The position numbers and the translations under genes were made by a program. A stretch of 64,000 nucleotides of DNA from Helichrysum umbraculigerum (lineage: Eukaryota > Streptophyta > Magnoliopsida > Asterales > Asteraceae), in the NCBI GenBank assembly GCA_949592205.1, contig CATIUR010000002.1, positions 135,234,090 through 135,298,089 on the forward strand, read 5' to 3'. Below the pieces are notes generated by a model that saw only the letters and a program-made list of their open reading frames with translations, had not been told where the DNA came from and searched no databases. Shown here piece by piece: positions 57,759 to 64,000 of the stretch. The stretch's first letter is position 1; each line of letters starts with the position of its first letter.

Positions 57759-57879
57759 GTCACCTATCCTGGAAATTGCCCTTGCTCGAGCACGCTTAAT
57801 AGTAGTACTCTTGCGACAATCTACCACCTGTGGTCCCAAAACGCATTGTGTCATTTAAGCGCCTTGTTACCCTTGTAAG
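57759..57879 (-). other. Flank of A with a 5S rRNA-like tract
   Basis: Just outside A, the minus strand has TTAAGCGTGCTCGAGC and then GGATAGGTGAC, in the order and near-spacing of the internal promoter boxes of 5S rRNA (TTAAGCGTGCT...GGATGGGTGACC). The rest does not match 5S rRNA, so it is not a 5S gene. It could be a remnant of a 5S-derived repeat such as a Cassandra-type TRIM or a 5S-type SINE. It ends at the H LTR. Confidence 0.4.
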
Positions 57880-60825
57880 TGTAACACCCCCAAATTTAAC
57901 AGTTTGCGGAAGCGACGTTTTGGGTGTTACTAATCAATAATCACAAGCACAAAGGATACAGTGAACGACTCTAAATGAGACGTTCGAAAAGTTATTACAT
58001 TAATACATAAGTAGTTTCAAAATACAAGCTCGAGTTCAGGTAAAATTCCTAGAGATTCTAATACATGACAGTAAGTACAAAAGTAATGTAATAAAATCTC
58101 CAAGCTTGTAAATGCATGCGACTCGAGCTAAGTAAGCTTATCCTGCTGGGCATCCCTACTGATGCTGTGTACCTGAGAAGCATTACTAAAACGGTCAACC
58201 AAAAAGGTTGGTGAATCTCACAGGTTTGTAAGTAAGTAAACAGTTTGAACACACAAGTAGTATTTGTAAATCTCAGCTAGCCAGTATGTAACGATCACAA
58301 GTCATGCACATCGTTCACATAAGTTTTAATAAGTGGGTGGTCGCAAGTCATGCAAACCGTTTGATACAATCGCCATGAGCCACCATAGTTGATGCTTAAC
58401 GTACAGTAAATATCGGTACCCCCTCATGAATGTAATCCAAAACATTCATACGGAACGAGTAAGAAACGCCCGTTTCTACAGGAACGGTTCGTGGTAGTGC
58501 TTGCTACCCCGGGCGGGGATTGTCAGTCCCATATGGATCCATATACTAAAACTCGCGCTTATCACATAACTAACAACTATGGTTCAGGAGGATTTCATTG
58601 GATTAGTCGTAAACCCATGCAATTGGCGTATCGTTAATCTCGTACAGTAAGTAAATCATGGCAGCAAGTAAGTTTTGTGTGTTCATGTAAAACAGTAATG
58701 CATCTCACCCCTGAGTATAAAACAGTAAAGTAGGGGCTGTAAGACTCACCTGAGTCTGGCAGATAATGCAGTAAGTAAGCAAGTAGTATCCCGAACTAGC
58801 AACCCTTAGCGTCCTAATACGCATAAGGTTTAGTAAGTAAATGGAATACTTGTAAAGTATCCATGCTAGTTGTTCCCAAACTAGTTAATGTCCGTTAGTT
58901 TGTTTGTACGTTTGTATTCGTTTGTAAATCGTAGTTTGTATAAAAGTTGTACGGTTCGTTTGTTATTGGAGTATAATAATAATTCCTTCCATTATTATCA
59001 TGTATTCATAATAGTTGTACAGTTGTAAAGTATATTCGTATGATCGTTTGTTTGTATTACAACATGTATCGTTTGCGTAAGTTCCAATGGGCTTAGACCC
59101 CAAAGGGTACGAGTGAAACCTCGTAAGTATTCGTATGTATGTTCGTATCAGTTAACGTGTAATCCAGCACGTAACTAGTGAGTGAACTTGTAAGTTTGTA
59201 TCGGATGTAATCCCGTGTAATGTACAAGTGTATGTTCGTTGGAGTGTAATCTCCTAAGTATTTCCAAGTGTAATCCCGTACGCGTGTGTGAGTGAAATCT
59301 CACGTTTAGTTTAGTATAGTCTTATACGTATTCAAGTGTTGTTGTATACTTTCAAAAGTATAGTATTTTCAGGTATAAGTAGCCTCGTATTTGATTTAGT
59401 AGTTAAAAAGTGATTCCAACACTTAGAATATATTTTGTTTTCTGATCTGGGCTTTCTGCGACACAAGGCTTGTGTCGCAGACCGTATGCGACATAAGGTC
59501 TGTGTCGTATGAATTTGTTTCTGATTTAGTGTTTATGCGACACAATGATTGTGTCGCAGACAAGGGTACGACACAACGATACGACATAGTCGTTGTGTCG
59601 CAATCAAGCGATGGGTAAACTTTGTGTCGTAGATGGTACGACATATAATGCGACATAGTGTTGTGTCGCATACATTGCGACATAAGGTGCGACATAACAT
59701 GCGACATAGTGTTGTGTCGCATGAGATTTCGGTCCGATGCGACACAAGAGGTCTGTTCGGAAATTTAGTTTCCGAAAACGTATTTTCCGGTTTCCGTTGG
59801 GTCTAGAACTTTTATACTAGCTTCAATATGTTGTAATAAGTCCATAATAACTATTGGTAGTTGTTTTTAATGTTTGTGGTGTCGTTTTCTTTAAAATGAC
59901 CAAAACCGACATTTTCGTAAAAGTGTTCAAAAACGAGTTTAGATTATATATTCGGACATCATTTAGTTAGGGGAACAACATGGAAGTAAAATAATTGTAA
60001 TCGGAAAAGTTTCGGGTCGCCGAAAAACTTACAAAGTTGTCGAAACGAAAAACCGAAAAGATGAAGTTGTAGCTCTCGTTCTCGTGATCGCTTTTCTCCA
60101 AAACGAGCCTAGCCTCCGAGGTGGTTTTGTGGTGTTTTTATGGTGGTTTAGTGATGGTAGTTTAGAGAGAGAGAGAGAAACCGATGGAGAGAGAGAGAGA
60201 GAATAATTGAGAGTGTGGTGTGTTTGTGTGTGTAAGTAAACAAGGGAGGTGAGGGTTTGACATCCCCTCACCTTGGGCCGGTTGGGTGGGGCCACCATGG
60301 TGTGGTCTCACCAAGTTTTGCTTCTCCGTGTTTGCGCTCCGTGCGGTGTTCGTTTCCCCGGTCGTTTAGACGTTAAAATCATTTTATACGCGATTACATA
60401 TACGTTTGTAAATACGAAATGATATCCGATTATTAAGTTGAAGTATTTTATCGAAATACTAGTTTTCAAGTTATAAAAACATAACTTAGTTTCGTTTTGT
60501 CGGTTGGTCGAGTTTTCGGAGAGTTCGGTGACGTTTTAATTAAAACGTACATTTTTCCGTTGTATTATAAACATAATATAAAAAATGGTAATTAAAGTAA
60601 TTAAATAAATTAACATTATTTAATAGTTGTTTTACCAATGTCCGCATGTTTGTACAATTGTAGTTTCATACGATATGTACGAATCGTATACGCGTATATA
60701 TATATATTCCATCCATATATATATATAAAGTAAATAACGTATATAATCCTATTTCATATTATATACAAGTAATAATCACGTAATTAGGAAAAATTTAAAT
60801 GGGTCCAAATTTTGGGGTTGTTACA
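57880..60825 (-). repeat. Element H 3' LTR
   Basis: It runs from TGTAACACCCCC to TTGGGGTTGTTACA. It holds the terminal GTAACACCC/GGGTGTTAC pair, a diverged GCGACA(C/T) array at 59458-59750 and GA-rich runs near 60160-60205. Confidence 0.9.
59458..59750 (-). repeat. GCGACA hairpin array in H LTR
   Basis: GCGACACAAGGCTTGTGTCGC and related inverted pairs repeat through about 290 bp. Compared with C, stems often read GCGACAT/GTGTCGC and the order of units differs, so the array has turned over while the palindromic form is kept. Confidence 0.8.
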
Positions 60826-60861
60826 TTCTCCCCTTGTTAATTAAATTTCGTCCCGAAATTT
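60826..60861 (-). promoter_or_regulatory. Polypurine tract and hairpin of H
   Basis: The hairpin AAATTTCG-GGA-CGAAATTT (60843-60861, minus strand) and AACAAGGGGAGAA are the same as in C. Confidence 0.8.
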
Positions 60862-60984
60862 GTTCGAAGTAGTAATCGGTAGTTCTATACTAGTCAGGTA
60901 GCTACAATGTGTACTAGCAGCCTACAGTTGTAGGGTAGGTCCTACAGTGTTTGAAATCAAGTAATCGTTAGGTGGTAACGTACC

Positions 60985-61623
60985 CTAATTTTTGTTGTCT
61001 GGGGGTAGTGGGCATTTGGCCTTCAGATGGCCAGCACTCCCACAGTTGAAGCAGAGTTTCACCTTAGGAGGGTTCGTACTTTTAGGGTAGGACTTGCATC
61101 GACCGACGGGTATGGTACACGGTCCTTCATGATGCCGAGTGCATTGGGGACAGAAAGGTTTCTTTCCCAAGTAGTTTCCGATGGGTTTGAAGGGAGAAAT
61201 CTTCACCCTTTTTGCTGGAGGTGACGTACAGTCAGTGTCGGTATCCTCTTCAGTAGGAGTACTTTGTGAAGTTGGAGGTGAAGTAGGGTTTTCTAAAGCT
61301 AGCAATCGTAACTCGTACTCACGCATACGTATGTCGTTTTGGAAAGCAATCCGTCGTAGGTCATCAATGTCTTCCCGTGCTTCAGTAAGTTGTTTTCGCA
61401 ACGAATCAATAGTTTGGTTAAGGTGGTTGACTGATTTAGCAGTCAAGGTTACATTAACTGGTGTTTTGGCAGCAGTTAGAGCAGCAGGAGAGGCAGGTGC
61501 TGCTGCTGATTCAGCGGAGTGTTCTGTATCACACTCGAGTTCGAGGAGGTAAGGAAACATCTTCGGTTCCTCACTGAGCAGTTCATTTTGCAGTGTAGGG
61601 TTGTTGACGGAGTGAGTCGTCAT
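60985..61623 (-). CDS. ORF2 of H: coiled-coil and zinc-knuckle protein, 212 aa
   Basis: This is the H copy of the C ORF2, with the frame intact. The coiled coil from NQTIDSLRKQL to MREYELRL is unchanged over 39 residues, while the Ala-rich linker before it and the Pro/Thr-rich linker after it differ at many sites. An insertion adds KISPFKPIGNYLGK before the CPQCTRHH block. The C-terminal knuckle CFNCGSAGHLKAKC has one change. Conservation of the coil with an open frame suggests selection on the protein. Confidence 0.75.
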   Translation of the reverse strand: MTTHSVNNPTLQNELLSEEPKMFPYLLELECDTEHSAESAAAPASPAALTAAKTPVNVTLTAKSVNHLNQTIDSLRKQLTEAREDIDDLRRIAFQNDIRMREYELRLLALENPTSPPTSQSTPTEEDTDTDCTSPPAKRVKISPFKPIGNYLGKKPFCPQCTRHHEGPCTIPVGRCKSYPKSTNPPKVKLCFNCGSAGHLKAKCPLPPDNKN

Positions 61624-61939
61624 TTCCTACGAAATAAGTGTTCTATTTAAGAATTTGCCTCAAGTAAGTGAAGTTATATTAACTTATCTGTTTAAAGTAA
61701 CGAATAGCATAAGAGCTCCCGGTCTCAACCAGTGTGAGATAATTGGGAAGGGAGTTTTGCGGAAGCATAGTTTGGGGTTAATGTATCTAAAGTGTAAGGC
61801 AAATTGCGTTGTCGGGAATTAAGTAGTCGGTCGTTTCCTAATCCTATTGTGTACTTAGGATCAAAGAAAACACACAGAATAAGGTACAGTTATACATAAG
61901 TCATTAAGCGAGAGATTTATGAGAAACAGATTCGGGTAG

Positions 61940-62725
61940 TCAAAGAATAAGCGTACCCGGGTTGAGTAAATCACAGAGTCTCGGGTTTGGGTCATCCTCC
62001 CTGGCGTTAATTACGTAAGCTCTACTCCTTGTATTGTTGGTTCGGGGTTTCAGCTTAGGGCAATCCTTCCTGAAGTGCCCGGTACCGTTGCACTCATAGC
62101 AGGTTTTGGGTGCAGAAGTATCAGTACCAGTGAGGTTGGTTCGGCAGTCTTGGGCCAGGTGCCCGAATTTCTTGCACTTAGTGCAGGGACATGAGCCGTT
62201 ATGATGGCGATTACAGTTGGAGCAGTAAGGCTTGCTCCCCTTGTAAGCCCTTGAGTCATTGACGTTGACAATTGCAAGCTTCTTGTCAGAAGTCGGGTTG
62301 GATGAGTGGGGACTCACTTCCCATTTACGTTTGTTACTCGCAGACGGGGTTGAAGTCGAGCCACGGCGGACAGAATTTGCCGTTAACTCATGAGCCATAC
62401 GAATGGCGCTCTGAATAGTTCCCGGTTTGGACGAAGTTACTAAATCTTGAAGTCGCTCGGGAAGTCCATCAACGTACTTTTCGATCCTTTTGTATTCAGG
62501 ATCAACCATGGATGGGCACAAAAGTGCCAGCTGGTGAAAACGGTTGGTGTATCCGGTGATGTCGTCACCCTGCATCTTGTGATTCCAAAATTCTAACTCT
62601 AGTTGCTTCAGCTCATCTCTTGGGCAGTACTCGCCCCTCAACATATTCTTCAGTTCATCCCACGGTAGTTTGTAAGCATCGGCAATGCTCACCGTTTGAG
62701 CATAAGTGTTCCACCAGGTTAAGGC
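61940..62725 (-). pseudogene. gag: Gag of H, truncated by G insertion
   Basis: The frame carries TWWNTYAQTVSIADAY through both knuckles CTKCKKFGHLAQDC and CYECNGTGHFRKDC and ends at the same place as C Gag. The N-terminal part is displaced beyond element G. Within what is present the frame is open and close to C Gag. Confidence 0.85.
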
Positions 62726-63415
62726 TGTTAGGTCAAAACTGTTTCAGGTCTGAGTTGAAGTTCTGATGAGAAGACAGAGTACAAGTGATTAAAACTGTTT
62801 GCTTTAAAGGTTAAAACTGTCTTTACGAAGTTACAACTGATAGAAGAAAACTGAAGAGAAGACAAGTGTTACAACTGTTTGAAGATAGATTACAACTGAT
62901 AGTTATGTGTCTGTAAGTAGTTAAAACTGCTTATGTATTAGTAACTGTTAGTTATGTATGAAACAGTTAACACTGATTATGTATTTGTACTTAGTCGCAT
63001 ATTACAATTGAAGCAGTTACCACTGAATGTGTAATAGTTACAACTGTTTACATCAGAATGGTAGTTAAAACTGTTTATGATTTTGTGATAAGTATGAGTC
63101 GGTTATGGAAGTTATTTTATTCCATATTTGTAGGAGATTGTATAGGACTCTATATGTTATAAATAGAGATCCTTTAGACCTAGATAGGTTAATGATTTTT
63201 GCGCAGCTTCAAGGTTTTCTGTAACCCTAATACATCAAGTGTATTCGTCTTATATCATTAATAAGATTGAAGCTTTCGGTATATTATTGTGTTCATTAAT
63301 TTAATTAATATTCATTGATCTTCTTAATATTATTGAGTGTGATTCCGCAACTTCTCAATAATATATTCAAGGCTTATTAAGTAAGATTGTTTATTAAGTT
63401 AAACAGGGACTAACA
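62726..63415 (+). repeat. Element G 5' LTR
   Basis: The U3 part (62735-63080) has about 14 copies of a TTA(A/C)AACTG-like box. TATAAATA is at 63158-63165 with a likely start shortly after it. Confidence 0.9.
63158..63165 (+). promoter_or_regulatory. TATA box of element G LTR
   Basis: TATAAATA lies about 80 bp after the last AACTG box. Confidence 0.7.
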
Positions 63416-63418
63416 AAG

Positions 63419-63430
63419 TGGTATCAGAGC
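63419..63430 (+). promoter_or_regulatory. Primer-binding site of G (tRNA-iMet)
   Basis: TGGTATCAGAGC lies three bases inside the LTR edge. Confidence 0.9.
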
Positions 63431-63512
63431 TTGTGAAGCTTTGAAGACAGGAAGATCTGGGATTATTAGTATTAGTATTTGAGTTTAGTTCAGATATTAA
63501 GTTTTGATCTCA

Positions 63513-64000
63513 ATGGCGTCTGAAGGCAATGAAGGGATTCAAGCAACGAAGATACCAATGCTTAAACCAGATGAGTTTGACCTATGGAAGGTCAGAATCA
63601 GGCAATATATGCTTCTCACGGATTATCAGATGTGGGAAGTTGTTGTTAATGGTATACCAGTAACGCTTGATGGTGATGGAGTAAAGCAACCAAGAGCACC
63701 ACCAACATCTGAAGCAGAGAGGAAAATCAGATCTACTGAGTACAAAGCACTTAGTACTCTTTTGCTATCCATTCCGAATGAGCATCAGAGCAGATTTGAT
63801 AATTGTGAAGATCCCAAGTTATTAATGGAGGCAATTGAGAAGAGGTTTGGTGGTAATGATAACACCAAAAAGAATAAAAGATCTCTGTTAAAACAACAAT
63901 TTGAAAATTTTAGCCATGTGAAATCTGAAACTCTAACTCAAACCTTTGATAGGTTTACTAAATTAGTTGGAGAATTGGAAAATCACAAGGTTAAGATTGA
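63513..64000 (+). CDS. gag: Copia Gag of G, N-terminal 162 codons (partial)
   Basis: The first ATG after the primer site opens MASEGNEGIQATKIPMLKPD and the frame stays open to the window edge. It has the copia Gag pattern: EFDLWKVRIRQYML near residue 20, EYKALSTLLLSIP near residue 80, LMEAIEKRFGG near residue 108, and LLKQQFENFSH. This is the UBN2-type capsid region that packages element RNA. The zinc knuckle would lie further downstream. No lesion is seen, so G may be an intact young element. Confidence 0.88.
   Translation, partial: MASEGNEGIQATKIPMLKPDEFDLWKVRIRQYMLLTDYQMWEVVVNGIPVTLDGDGVKQPRAPPTSEAERKIRSTEYKALSTLLLSIPNEHQSRFDNCEDPKLLMEAIEKRFGGNDNTKKNKRSLLKQQFENFSHVKSETLTQTFDRFTKLVGELENHKVKI

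Larger units (their letters stand above)
57880..62725 (-). mobile_element. Element H: second copy of the C family, cut by G
   Basis: This has one LTR (57880-60825), the polypurine tract, ORF2 and the 3' two thirds of gag, all in C order on the minus strand. Gag stops at 62725 where G is inserted; the rest would lie beyond the window. GTAAG precedes the LTR at 57875-57879. The LTR is about 600 bp shorter than that of C, mostly because one duplicated segment is missing. Confidence 0.9.
62726..64000 (+). mobile_element. Element G: Ty1/copia element, 5' part only
   Basis: A 690-bp LTR (62726-63415) with ends TGTTAG...CTAACA is followed by the iMet primer site TGGTATCAGAGC (63419-63430) and an open gag frame to the window end. 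It is inserted in gag of H; AAGGC at 62721-62725 is one target duplicate, the other lying outside. Confidence 0.9.

Noticed and set aside
57759..57840. A functional 5S rRNA gene
   Set aside because: Only the internal box region resembles 5S rRNA; the rest does not match and length is wrong.
1..64000. Host protein-coding genes
   Set aside because: All credible coding sequence belongs to retrotransposons; I found no exon structure of a host gene.

Overview
The window is a stretch of plant nuclear genome made almost entirely of nested LTR retrotransposons. I see no host gene. It is a flowering plant, most likely a eudicot: the elements are of Athila, chromodomain Tekay/Del and Ty1/copia type, with tRNA-Asp and tRNA-iMet primer sites. 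Asteraceae is only a guess. Element names A to H are mine.

Layout. Element A (Athila-type, minus strand) spans most of the window. Its 3' LTR fills 1-2262 and starts before the window. Its 5' LTR is 47188-57758. Between them its roughly 6 kb interior is cut into pieces by four insertions. B (3694-15833, TSD ATATA) is an Athila-like element without gag or pol. C (17283-27390, TSD AATAA) is a Tekay-like element with gag and a second small ORF but no pol. D (27452-41155, TSD CACGC) is a near-complete Tekay element with a chromodomain-like tail and an extra ORF before gag. E (42993-45925, TSD TTGTT) is a solo LTR. F (50408-57590, TSD GAATC) is a copia element on the plus strand, inserted in the 5' LTR of A. 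To the right of A lie a short 5S-rRNA-like tract (57759-57840), then H (57880-62725), a second copy of the C family. H gag is interrupted by a plus-strand copia element G (62726 to the window end). LTR divergence by eye suggests C and D are very young (under about 0.5%), F and B are at about 1.5-2%, and A is the oldest host.

How the parts fit. Three of the gypsy families (A, B, C/H) lack reverse transcriptase and integrase, and keep primer site, polypurine tract and their own ORFs. A and B carry a related protein, called ORFX here. In A it follows gag-protease in the place of pol; in B it sits directly after the primer site. C and H carry Gag plus a coiled-coil/zinc-knuckle protein (ORF2) in the place of pol. 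D has most of pol but shows two lesions: a catalytic Asp to Asn change in reverse transcriptase and a frameshift. These families would depend on enzymes supplied in trans.

The most interesting signals are ORFX, ORF2, a hairpin with a GGA-type loop beside the polypurine tract that covaries between families, conserved hairpins in the 3' noncoding region shared by A and B, and family-specific arrays of short palindromes in nearly every LTR.
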